A DNA stretch of 6,699 bases from the NCBI GenBank assembly GCA_945971755.1, contig CAMFPJ010000078.1:1-6699 (forward strand), given 5' to 3'. This DNA is from an uncultured Clostridia bacterium. Its GTDB lineage: Bacteria; Bacillota; Clostridia; Oscillospirales; Acutalibacteraceae. The translations under genes were made by a program, and so were the position numbers. The notes beneath the pieces were generated by a model. It made no database searches. It had not been told where the DNA came from and saw only the letters and a program-made list of their open reading frames with translations. Shown piece after piece: positions 1-6,543 of the stretch (positions are counted from its first letter, which is position 1; each line of letters opens with the position of its first letter).

Positions 1-32
1 CTCGTGGGCTCGGAGATGTGTATAAGAGACAG
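1..32 (+). other. Residual Nextera transposase adapter (artefact)
   Basis: Bases 1-32 match the 3' 32 bases of the Illumina Nextera read-2 adapter, and bases 14-32 are the 19-bp Tn5 mosaic end (AGATGTGTATAAGAGACAG). Genomic sequence appears to begin at base 33. This is library-preparation sequence left on a contig end, not a natural transposon: there is no transposase, no partner end and no target duplication. Recognised from memory of the adapter sequence; the match is exact as far as it runs. Confidence 0.97.
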
Positions 33-48
33 GTTTATTATTTTTATG

Positions 49-77
49 TTGCGTTATTGATGAATTAGTGATAAAAT
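49..77 (+). promoter_or_regulatory. Probable sigma-A promoter of the typA operon
   Basis: TTGCGT at 49-54 as the -35 box, a 17-bp spacer, and TAAAAT at 72-77 as the -10 box. The -10 is preceded by TG at 69-70 with one base between, giving an extended -10. The predicted transcription start falls near 83-85, leaving a leader of about 27 bases before the GTG start of typA. This placement also argues against translation starting at the TTG at 84. Only 16 genomic bases lie upstream of the -35 box, so upstream operators cannot be assessed. Confidence 0.65.
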
Positions 78-98
78 AACTATTTGATATTTTATATG

Positions 99-105
99 AA
101 GGTGA
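99..105 (+). promoter_or_regulatory. Ribosome binding site of typA (decides start)
   Basis: AAGGTGA lies 5 bases before the GTG at 111 and matches the Firmicutes consensus AAGGAGGTGA. The in-frame upstream candidates, TTG at 84, ATG at 96 and GTG at 102, either precede or overlap this site and have no Shine-Dalgarno sequence of their own. This selects GTG 111. Confidence 0.75.
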
Positions 106-110
106 AACAC

Positions 111-1931
111 GTGAAAAGAAGAGATAACTTAAGGAATATTGCTATTATAGCTCACGTTGACCACGGTAAAACTACACTTGTTGACGAACTTTTGAAACAG
201 AGCGGTATTTTTAGGTCAAATGAGGTTGTTCAGGAAAGAGTTATGGACTCAAATGACCTTGAAAGAGAACGCGGAATTACCATTCTCTCCAAAAACACAT
301 CTGTTCAGTACGGAGATGTAAAAATAAATATTGTTGACACTCCGGGACACGCAGATTTCGGCGGTGAAGTTGAACGAATCTTGACTATGGTTGACGGAGT
401 ATTACTCCTTGTTGACGCATTTGAAGGTTGTATGCCCCAAACAAGATTTGTTTTGAGAAAGGCATTGGCGCTTGAAAAGAAAGTATTGGTTGTTGTAAAT
501 AAGATTGACAGACAGGGTGCAAGACCTGATGAAGTTATTGATGAAGTGCTTGATTTGTTCATTGAGCTCGGCGCAAATGATGACCAACTTGAATTCCCGG
601 TGATTTACGCTTCCGCAAGAGACGGTTATGCTTCTCTTGACCCCACGGTGCGTGAGGGTGATATGCGTCCTTTATTCGATATGATTATAGAAAACATTGA
701 ACCTCCTAAAGGTGAGGTGGATGAGCCTGTTCAGGTGCTTTTTTCAAGTCTTGATTATGATGATTACATCGGCAGAATCGGCGTAGGCAGAATGGAGAGA
801 GGTACACTCAAAAGAAATGACAGTGTTGTTCTTTGCAAAACAGACGGAACAACTGAAAATGTTAAAATTTCACGTCTTTATCAGTTTGACGGATTAAAGC
901 GAGTTGAAGTCGAATCGGCAGCGGCAGGTGATATTATATGCGTTTCCGGTATTGCGGACCTTAATATTGGTGAAACAATTTGTGATCCTAACTGTATCGA
1001 ACCACTTCCGTTTGTTAAAATTGACGAGCCAACAATTTCGATGAATTTTATGGTGAATGACAGCCCGTTTGCCGGCAAAGAGGGAAAATATGTTACTTCA
1101 CGTAATCTTCGCGACAGACTTTTCAAAGAAGTTGAGACAAATGTTAGTATGAGAGTTGAAGAAACAGAGAGTACAGACACTTTCAAGGTTTCCGGACGCG
1201 GTGAACTGCATCTTTCAATTTTGATTGAAACAATGAGAAGACAAGGTTATGAATTTCAGGTTTCAAGACCTCAGGTAATTACAAAACTTGAAAACGGTAA
1301 GCTTTTAGAGCCGATTGAATTACTTATTGTTGAAGTTCCCGAAGAATATGTGGGCAATGTTATGCAGAAAATCGGTTCAAGACGCGGTGAACTTGAAAAT
1401 ATGGGTACCCGTGACGGTGGCTCAACTCACCTTGAATTCCGTATTCCCGCCCGTGGACTTATCGGTTACCGCTCGGAATTTATGACCGATACAAACGGTA
1501 ACGGTATTATGAATAATCTGTTTGCAGGATATGAGGAATATAAAGGCGACATTCAAACAAGAGAGCGCGGCTCGATTGTTGCTCACGAAACAGGTGAAAC
1601 ATCTGCTTACGGTCTATTTAACACTCAAGACAGAGGCAGATTGTTTGTGGGCCCCGGTGTTCCTGTTTACGAAGGTATGATTGTCGGTGAATGTGCAAAA
1701 GCAGAAGATATTGTATGTAATGTTTGCAAGAATAAGCATTTGACAAACACCCGTGCTTCAGGCTCCGACGATGCATTAAGGCTTGTACCCCATTCTGTTT
1801 TAAGCCTTGAACAGTCAATGGAATTTATTAAAGACGATGAGCTTATGGAGGTTACTCCTGTAAGTATTCGCCTTCGTAAGAAAATACTTTCAAAAGATTT
1901 AAGACTTAAAGAACAGTTCAGAAAGAAATAA
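111..1931 (+). CDS. typA: Translational GTPase TypA/BipA
   Basis: Ribosome-associated GTPase of the EF-G/LepA family that acts in the cytoplasm on ribosome assembly and stress or cold adaptation. GTG start at 111 gives 606 residues, normal for the family. The G domain carries all five motifs: AHVDHGKTT (14-22, P-loop), ERERGITI (51-58, switch I), DTPGHADFGGE (76-86, switch II), NKID (130-133) and SAR (168-170). A beta-barrel domain II begins near 206. EF-G-like domains follow, with SGRGELHL at 361-368 and RGLIGYRSEF at 448-457. The TypA-specific C-terminal domain ends with LTNTRASG and a DDELMEVTP segment, which distinguishes it from EF-G and LepA. The frame is intact from start to TAA with no missing key residue. 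It is the first gene of a likely two-gene unit with the MreB-like gene 34 bases downstream. Motifs are seen directly; the role is family knowledge. Confidence 0.97.
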   Translation: MKRRDNLRNIAIIAHVDHGKTTLVDELLKQSGIFRSNEVVQERVMDSNDLERERGITILSKNTSVQYGDVKINIVDTPGHADFGGEVERILTMVDGVLLLVDAFEGCMPQTRFVLRKALALEKKVLVVVNKIDRQGARPDEVIDEVLDLFIELGANDDQLEFPVIYASARDGYASLDPTVREGDMRPLFDMIIENIEPPKGEVDEPVQVLFSSLDYDDYIGRIGVGRMERGTLKRNDSVVLCKTDGTTENVKISRLYQFDGLKRVEVESAAAGDIICVSGIADLNIGETICDPNCIEPLPFVKIDEPTISMNFMVNDSPFAGKEGKYVTSRNLRDRLFKEVETNVSMRVEETESTDTFKVSGRGELHLSILIETMRRQGYEFQVSRPQVITKLENGKLLEPIELLIVEVPEEYVGNVMQKIGSRRGELENMGTRDGGSTHLEFRIPARGLIGYRSEFMTDTNGNGIMNNLFAGYEEYKGDIQTRERGSIVAHETGETSAYGLFNTQDRGRLFVGPGVPVYEGMIVGECAKAEDIVCNVCKNKHLTNTRASGSDDALRLVPHSVLSLEQSMEFIKDDELMEVTPVSIRLRKKILSKDLRLKEQFRKK

Positions 1932-1947
1932 GCGCTTAATCTTTCTT

Positions 1948-1960
1948 AAAAGGTGGTGAT
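1948..1960 (+). promoter_or_regulatory. Ribosome binding site of the MreB-like gene
   Basis: AAAAGGTGGTGAT closely matches the 16S-complementary consensus AAGGAGGTGAT and ends 5 bases before the GTG at 1966. It lies in the 34-base gap after the typA stop. No terminator hairpin is visible in that gap, which supports co-transcription. The strong site supports the GTG start. Confidence 0.75.
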
Positions 1961-1965
1961 ATACC

Positions 1966-3015
1966 GTGAAAGGCATAAAAATAGGAGTCGATTTCGGCTC
2001 ATATTCACTTAAAATGTGCACTGAAAATAATATAAATGTTGTCGATGAATTTTCAGCGATAGCTACTTCTGCCGAAAGCGGTGTACCCATAGCCTTCGGC
2101 AAAAATGCTGATAATCTTGACGGCAGAACAGATGATGATATTAACGTCACAAGAGTAATTACAAACGGGGTTGTCTCCGAATTTACTTTTGCAGAAAAAT
2201 TGTTGACATATTATCTGTCAAAGGTTTGCGGCAACAGAATTTACAAGCCGAATGTTCTGATTTCTTTACCGTCTGACGTCTCAAGCCTTGAAAAAAAGAT
2301 TTTTCTCGACGCTGTAACAAGAGCGGGAGCTGGCAGAGCTTGCCTTGCGGACGGAATTTTAGCGTCTGCTTTTGGCTCAGGTATATCTGAGGAAAAAGTG
2401 GGTGGAAGAATGGTAATTGATCTAGGTCACCAAACTACTGAACTCGGAATTGTTTCAATGGGAACGGTTGCCGCATCATCAACTGTTCGTCGCGGCAGTT
2501 TTGATATTGACGAAGCAATTATAAAGCATATGAAAAAAGACCGAGACATAATAATCGGGCCGCATACGGCAAGGGCGATTAAGCATAAAATTGCATTTGC
2601 CGAAAACCGTGACAGTGAAGTTTCTTTGATGGCCTCAGGTAAAAGCGGAATTGACGAAATGCCCATTTCTTTTGAAGTCACTTCAACTGAAATTTTCCCG
2701 TTTGTTGATGAACAGATAAAAATTCTTGTTGCTGAAATACATTCTTGTTTGAAAAATATTTCACCGGAGCTTTTAGGTGATGCAGCAGACCACGGAATTA
2801 CACTTTGCGGAGGCGGCGCACTACTGTTTGATATAGCAGAAAGATTTGAGGAAGAGTTGGACATTCGCTGCAATGTTACTGAAGAACCGGAAAAGGCAAG
2901 AACGCGCGGACTTCACAAAATAATGAAAAGTACAAAGATAATGGAAAATAATGATTATCAGTTCATTTTCAAAGACGATATACGTGATAAACTAAAAAGA
3001 TTTGATAAGATATAA
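1966..3015 (+). CDS. Divergent MreB-family (bacterial actin) protein
   Basis: 349-residue member of the MreB/Mbl branch of the actin/Hsp70 ATPase fold. MreB proteins normally polymerise at the membrane and guide cell-wall synthesis. Family signs are visible along the whole length: an N-terminal phosphate-1 loop (GVDFGSYS, 7-14), GRTDDDINVTRVITNGVVSEF-type text at 53-73 (MreB: GRTPGNI...DGVIADF), LISLP at 98-102, a phosphate-2 loop DLGHQTTE at 152-159, the adenosine loop GGGALL at 282-287, and a C-terminal PEKARTRGLHKIM segment like MreB's PLTCVARG. Several functional motifs deviate: phosphate 2 is GHQTTE where MreB has GGGTTE, and MreB's LIEEP motif reads LADGI at 127-131. About 25 residues, charged and lysine-rich, extend past the usual MreB end. 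It could be a rod-shape paralogue with weakened or altered ATP use. It is not next to mreC or mreD. Fold assignment is firm; specific role unknown, so no symbol is given. Confidence 0.85.
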   Translation: MKGIKIGVDFGSYSLKMCTENNINVVDEFSAIATSAESGVPIAFGKNADNLDGRTDDDINVTRVITNGVVSEFTFAEKLLTYYLSKVCGNRIYKPNVLISLPSDVSSLEKKIFLDAVTRAGAGRACLADGILASAFGSGISEEKVGGRMVIDLGHQTTELGIVSMGTVAASSTVRRGSFDIDEAIIKHMKKDRDIIIGPHTARAIKHKIAFAENRDSEVSLMASGKSGIDEMPISFEVTSTEIFPFVDEQIKILVAEIHSCLKNISPELLGDAADHGITLCGGGALLFDIAERFEEELDIRCNVTEEPEKARTRGLHKIMKSTKIMENNDYQFIFKDDIRDKLKRFDKI

Positions 3016-3038
3016 AAAACTCCCGTATGGGAGTTTTT
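3015..3038. terminator. Shared bidirectional rho-independent terminator
   Basis: Perfect 10-bp stem, AAAAACTCCC with GGGAGTTTTT, around a GTAT loop at 3025-3028. The A-run on one arm and T-run on the other give a U-tract in either direction, so it can end both the typA/MreB-like transcript and the convergent asnB transcript. The last base of the MreB-like stop codon (3013-3015) is the first stem base, and the first base of the asnB stop on the complement (3038-3040) is the last stem base. Confidence 0.92.
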
Positions 3039-4867
3039 CATTTTATACTTAAATTAAATTTTTCAAGCCAATAGTTAATTTGAATAAAGTAAGCTATTGT
3101 TTGCGGTGTAGTCATTAGTTGTCCGTACCACGGCTCGGCTCTTTGAGCTTTCAAAAGCGACTCAACAGCATCTTTCTTAATAAAACTCAGTATTGGTGCA
3201 TTGGGATTGGAAATTATATCTGAAAGAATTTCACTGACCGCTTTGGTATAATTGGGGTTGTGTGTTTTTGGGTAGGGACTTTTCTTTCTCCAGAGCACAT
3301 CTTCAGGCAAAATATCTCTTGCAGCTTCACGCAAAAGTCCTTTTTCGTATGATTTATAGTCTTTGTATTCCCATGGAACCGTGTAAAGATATTCTGCAAT
3401 TCTGTGGTCACAAAACGGAACTCTAACCTCAAGTGCTGAGTACATACTCATTCTGTCTTTTCGGTCAAGAAGAGTTTGCATAAACCACTCTAAATTCAAT
3501 TTCATCATTTCTTTCATTCGTGACTCCGTTTGGTTCAAGCCTTCAATTTTTGAAGTATTAATAATAGTATTTTTATATCTTTCTGCCACATATTCACGAG
3601 CGTCAGGTAGTTTTACATCGTCTCGTATAAAACTCTTTCGGTAATCTGTTGACTGTGCCCAAGGGAAACCGTTAATCATACGAATTTCTTTATCTCTGTA
3701 CCAAGGATATCCGCCGAAGATTTCATCTGCACATTCACCGGAAAGTGCAACGGTACATTCTTTTTTTATTTCCTTACAGAATGCAAGCAGGGAAGAGTCA
3801 ACATCAGACATTCCCGGCAAATCTCGTGCATCAACTGCGCAAAACAAACATTCAACGAGATTGTCGGTATCAAGTGTAATTAAATGATGTTCACAGCCTA
3901 AATAATTTGACATAATTTTGATGTATTCTTCGTCTGAATTGGGCTGAAATTTGCTTGCGGTAAAATACTTTGAATTATCTTTATAAGTAACCGAAAATGT
4001 TTTTAAGGTCTTGTTTTGAGCCTTAAAATGCGAATTTGCGATTGAAGAAATAATACTTGAATCAAGTCCGCCTGAAAGAAAAGTTCCGACAGGTACGTCA
4101 GAAATTAACTGCCGTTTGATTGAGTCAGTTACGAGATACCGAACTTTTTCAACACATTCGGGGAATGTATCGTTATTCTCTTTATCTTTCAATGTCCAAT
4201 ATTTCCAAAACTTAATTCCGCCTCTTTGAAATACTCCGCAGGTTGCAGGCTTCACTTCGTTAATATTCTTAAACACTCCGCAGCCGGGTGTTCTGCCGGG
4301 GCCGATAAACATTATTTCTGCTATGGAATTTTCATCTATTTCAGCCTTTACACATTCATGTGCAAGTAAAGCCTTGATTTCCGATGCAAATATGAATGAG
4401 TTCCCGTCGGTAGTGTAAAATAAGGGTTTTACGCCCATTCTGTCTCGGGCAAAAAACAACTTCTGTTCTTCGCTATCCCATATACAAAACGCAAAAATTC
4501 CGTTAAATTTTTTAACACAATCTTCTTTCCAAGCAACGTATGATTTTAATATTACTTCTGTGTCCGAGTGTCCGTTAAACTTAAATCCTTTAATTTTAAG
4601 TTCGTTTCTGATTTCTTCCGTGTTATAAAGTTCGCCGTTATAGACTATCGCATATTTATTTTGTCCTTTATTGGTAATCATCGGTTGTTTTCCGTTTTCA
4701 ATATCAATAACACAAAGCCTTGAATGAAGAAGAGTGACATTTTCTTCTGTATATTCACCGCTTTGGTCAGGACCTCTCGGGTGGAGCAGTTTTTGCATTC
4801 TTAAAAAAGAATCTTTATGTGTTGCTACTGCACCTGAATATGATACTTCTCCTGCGATTCCGCACAT
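3038..4867 (-). CDS. asnB: Asparagine synthase (glutamine-hydrolysing), AsnB class
   Basis: Cytoplasmic enzyme that converts aspartate to asparagine using ATP and ammonia released from glutamine. ATG at 4865-4867 gives 609 residues starting Met-Cys-Gly-Ile-Ala-Gly, so Cys2 becomes the N-terminal nucleophile of the Ntn glutaminase domain. That requirement, plus a strong Shine-Dalgarno site, fixes this start over an in-frame upstream ATG at 4921. The glutaminase domain (about 1-200) has RGPD at 31-34, Arg50, NGELYN at 77-82 and SDTEV at 101-105. The synthetase domain has the pyrophosphate loop SGGLDSS at 265-271, SGECADEIFGGYPW at 376-389, and further C-terminal segments such as DRKDRMSM and LEVRVPFCDHR. 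Length and motifs fit long AsnB proteins common in Firmicutes. It is transcribed alone, convergent with the MreB-like gene and divergent from the GH28-like gene. No T-box or long leader is visible. Other class-II amidotransferases of this fold exist, but all expected asparagine synthase residues are present. Confidence 0.95.
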   Translation of the reverse strand: MCGIAGEVSYSGAVATHKDSFLRMQKLLHPRGPDQSGEYTEENVTLLHSRLCVIDIENGKQPMITNKGQNKYAIVYNGELYNTEEIRNELKIKGFKFNGHSDTEVILKSYVAWKEDCVKKFNGIFAFCIWDSEEQKLFFARDRMGVKPLFYTTDGNSFIFASEIKALLAHECVKAEIDENSIAEIMFIGPGRTPGCGVFKNINEVKPATCGVFQRGGIKFWKYWTLKDKENNDTFPECVEKVRYLVTDSIKRQLISDVPVGTFLSGGLDSSIISSIANSHFKAQNKTLKTFSVTYKDNSKYFTASKFQPNSDEEYIKIMSNYLGCEHHLITLDTDNLVECLFCAVDARDLPGMSDVDSSLLAFCKEIKKECTVALSGECADEIFGGYPWYRDKEIRMINGFPWAQSTDYRKSFIRDDVKLPDAREYVAERYKNTIINTSKIEGLNQTESRMKEMMKLNLEWFMQTLLDRKDRMSMYSALEVRVPFCDHRIAEYLYTVPWEYKDYKSYEKGLLREAARDILPEDVLWRKKSPYPKTHNPNYTKAVSEILSDIISNPNAPILSFIKKDAVESLLKAQRAEPWYGQLMTTPQTIAYFIQINYWLEKFNLSIK

Positions 4868-4870
4868 AAA

Positions 4871-4878
4871 ATCACCTC
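4871..4878 (-). promoter_or_regulatory. Ribosome binding site of asnB (decides start)
   Basis: On the - strand this reads GAGGTGAT, 3 bases before the ATG whose second codon is the catalytic cysteine. It agrees with the enzyme's need for Cys2 at the mature N-terminus and excludes the 18-residue upstream extension. Confidence 0.8.
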
Positions 4879-4927
4879 TGTTAGTTTCTCTGATAATTTT
4901 ATGCAAAAAATAAAATTTCATTACAGC

Positions 4928-4956
4928 TTTCTAAATTATCTGAAATATGATATAAT
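4928..4956 (+). promoter_or_regulatory. Probable extended -10 promoter of the GH28-like gene
   Basis: A consensus -10 box TATAAT at 4951-4956 is preceded by TG at 4948-4949 with one base between (TGATATAAT). The -35 position with a 17-bp spacer, TTTCTA at 4928-4933, is weak, as is common for extended -10 promoters. The predicted transcription start is near 4962-4965, at the Shine-Dalgarno site, giving an unusually short leader of about 10 bases. It lies in the 106-bp spacer shared with divergent asnB. Confidence 0.55.
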
Positions 4957-4962
4957 TTCTTT

Positions 4963-4970
4963 GAGGTGAT
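4963..4970 (+). promoter_or_regulatory. Ribosome binding site of the GH28-like gene
   Basis: GAGGTGAT, 3 bases before ATG 4974. The same octamer with the same spacing precedes divergent asnB. It supports ATG 4974 as the start. Confidence 0.75.
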
Positions 4971-4973
4971 GAT

Positions 4974-6497
4974 ATGAGCCGTTTGGTAAACCATATCAGT
5001 TCTTTTTTTCCTAAACTTCAAAGTGATTTCAAAATTACCGGTGATGAAGTTTTTTCTGAGGTTTATAAAGGCGATTTTTATGAGAATATACCCTTTGATA
5101 AATATATAAATAAAAATATTTCTGTTCCTACTGAAAATATTTACAGTGTACTTTCTTTCGGTGCACTTCCTAATAATGCAAACATCAATAATGCAGATGC
5201 AATAAACTCAACCATTTTGAAATGCAGTGAAAACGGTGGGGGAATTGTTCTTGTTGAGGGTGGCGCTTTTACAACAGGTACAGTTTTTCTCAAAAGTAAT
5301 GTGGCGGTATTTATCACAAAAGAGTCGTCTTTAGTTGCGTCACATAAACCCGAAGATTTTGTTCACAACACACTTACTCCCGATAACCGAGAAGATTACA
5401 TAAAAAACGGTCTTATTGTTGCTCAAAACTGTGATAATATTGCTGTTCTTGGGCCGGGTAAAATTTGCGGTGAGGGTAATTTTTACTCAATAAAACCGCA
5501 TTTGCCACCCAAAACAGAACCTTTTAGAAAAGCTTTAGACGTTTGGGATATGCGCCAGGAATACAGAAAACGCATTCGTTTTGCGCATAAATCAAAATAC
5601 GGCTTTCTTGTTCATTTTCAAAACTGTGAGCAGGTGAGAGTATCAAACATAATTCTAGAAAACTCTGCCTTTTGGACTCTCAATATAAATAATTGTAATG
5701 ATGTCAGCGTTACAAATACTATAATCAATAATAACCGACACATTGCAAATTCTGACGGAATTGATGTTTCCGGCTCATCTAATGTTACAATTGAGAACTG
5801 CTTTGTTTCGACAGGCGATGACGGAATAGTCATTAAAAATTCTCACGATATTGCGTGTAAAAGGTCTATGAACAATGTTTATGTGGGGAATTGTGAAGTT
5901 ATTTCGTGTACAAACGCTTTCAAAATCGGTACGGAAAGTTCTTTGGATATTTCGGATATTACTGTCGAAAATTGTAAATTCTATCTTAACGACATTTTTC
6001 CTGCCGCCGCATCGGGTATTTCTATTGAGTCTTGTGACGGTTCTGTAGTTTCAAATGTTAATATCAGAAATGTTGAAATTGATTCAATGGCTTGCCCTGT
6101 TTTTATACGTCTTAACAACAGAAACAGAAATCATTTGCCTGAACTTGAGAGCAGGGGCGAGCTAAAAAACATAAATATTTCTTCTGTAAAAGCGATAAAC
6201 GCAGAAATTCCGATTATGATTATGGGAATACCCACTCAAAAAGTAAAAGATGTGTATTTACGAGATATTTCTGTTAAATATGCTCCGGGTAAAGATTATC
6301 GAGATTTCAGACTTAAGGTTCCTGAACAAGAGCGGGAATACCCCGAGTCAAACAGATTCAGAAATCTTAATGCTTATGGGATTTTTGTAAGACACGCTGA
6401 AAATATTTCCGTGGAAAAGTTAAAAGTAATTCCGAGAGATAATACAAAGCGAAAATTTAAGATAATAAGCGATTGTAAGAATTTTAATATTAAATAA
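4974..6497 (+). CDS. GH28-type (polygalacturonase-like) beta-helix protein, probably cytoplasmic
   Basis: 507 residues. After about 55 unassigned residues, a pectinase-fold entry motif appears (YSVLSFGALPN at 57-67, then NGGGIVLVEGGAFTTGTVFLKSN at about 87-109), followed by right-handed parallel beta-helix coils rich in N-V/I-x-I-x-N/D repeats. GH28 motif I is N259-S260-D261 and motif II is G281-D282-D283, separated by the same 21 residues as the catalytic Asps of fungal polygalacturonase. By my alignment the motif III His (GHG) is Thr313, just before KIGTE, and the motif IV RIK reads IRLN, keeping Arg379 but having Asn381 for Lys. FIRLNNR and IGTES-type variants are familiar from bacterial GH28-like proteins. 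No signal peptide or hydrophobic N-terminal stretch is seen, so it should act on imported oligosaccharide rather than outside the cell. The substrate is unknown; hydrolysis of a uronic-acid- or rhamnose-containing pectin fragment is plausible but unproven. Monocistronic, between its own promoter and a terminator. Confidence 0.85.
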   Translation: MSRLVNHISSFFPKLQSDFKITGDEVFSEVYKGDFYENIPFDKYINKNISVPTENIYSVLSFGALPNNANINNADAINSTILKCSENGGGIVLVEGGAFTTGTVFLKSNVAVFITKESSLVASHKPEDFVHNTLTPDNREDYIKNGLIVAQNCDNIAVLGPGKICGEGNFYSIKPHLPPKTEPFRKALDVWDMRQEYRKRIRFAHKSKYGFLVHFQNCEQVRVSNIILENSAFWTLNINNCNDVSVTNTIINNNRHIANSDGIDVSGSSNVTIENCFVSTGDDGIVIKNSHDIACKRSMNNVYVGNCEVISCTNAFKIGTESSLDISDITVENCKFYLNDIFPAAASGISIESCDGSVVSNVNIRNVEIDSMACPVFIRLNNRNRNHLPELESRGELKNINISSVKAINAEIPIMIMGIPTQKVKDVYLRDISVKYAPGKDYRDFRLKVPEQEREYPESNRFRNLNAYGIFVRHAENISVEKLKVIPRDNTKRKFKIISDCKNFNIK

Positions 6498-6513
6498 TTG
6501 TATCTGACGTATT

Positions 6514-6543
6514 AAAATGGGGCTGTTTTTACAGCCCCATTTT
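6514..6543. terminator. Shared bidirectional rho-independent terminator
   Basis: Perfect 13-bp stem (6514-6526 with 6531-6543), AAAATGGGGCTGT against its complement, around a TTTT loop. A- and T-runs flank the GC core, so it can work in both directions. It lies 16 bases after the GH28-like stop and directly abuts the stop codon of the - strand trmO fragment (6544-6546). Confidence 0.92.

Noticed and set aside
14..32. Tn5/IS50-type mosaic end as a natural mobile element
   Set aside because: It is the 19-bp hyperactive mosaic end attached to the Nextera adapter tail at the exact window edge, with no transposase or second end.
84..110. N-terminal extension of TypA from TTG 84, ATG 96 or GTG 102
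   Set aside because: No ribosome site precedes these codons, the likely transcription start is near 84, and TypA homologues begin just before the LRNIAIIAH segment. GTG 111 with AAGGTGA fits better.
305..587. Two overlapping - strand open frames inside typA
   Set aside because: They are antisense to the GTPase domain, overlap each other in different frames, and lack ribosome sites or recognisable motifs.
2427..2873. 148-codon open frame on the - strand inside the MreB-like gene
   Set aside because: It is fully antisense to a well-supported gene, has low-complexity Ser/Ile-rich content, and resembles no family; it is a shadow of the coding frame.
4896..4901. TAAAAT on the - strand as the asnB -10 box
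   Set aside because: The position is suitable, but no -35-like hexamer lies 16-18 bases upstream and no TGn extension abuts it, so in AT-rich DNA it is not distinguishable from chance.
4868..4921. 18-residue N-terminal extension of AsnB from an upstream ATG
   Set aside because: The glutaminase nucleophile must be Cys2 after the initiator Met, and the strong ribosome site sits immediately before the Met-Cys start.
4868..4973. T-box, riboswitch or attenuator in front of asnB
   Set aside because: The spacer is only 106 bp, AT-rich, and contains no T-box consensus, specifier stem or terminator hairpin.
5618..5833. 71-codon open frame on the - strand inside the GH28-like gene
   Set aside because: It is antisense to the catalytic region of a convincing gene and has no supporting ribosome site or homology.
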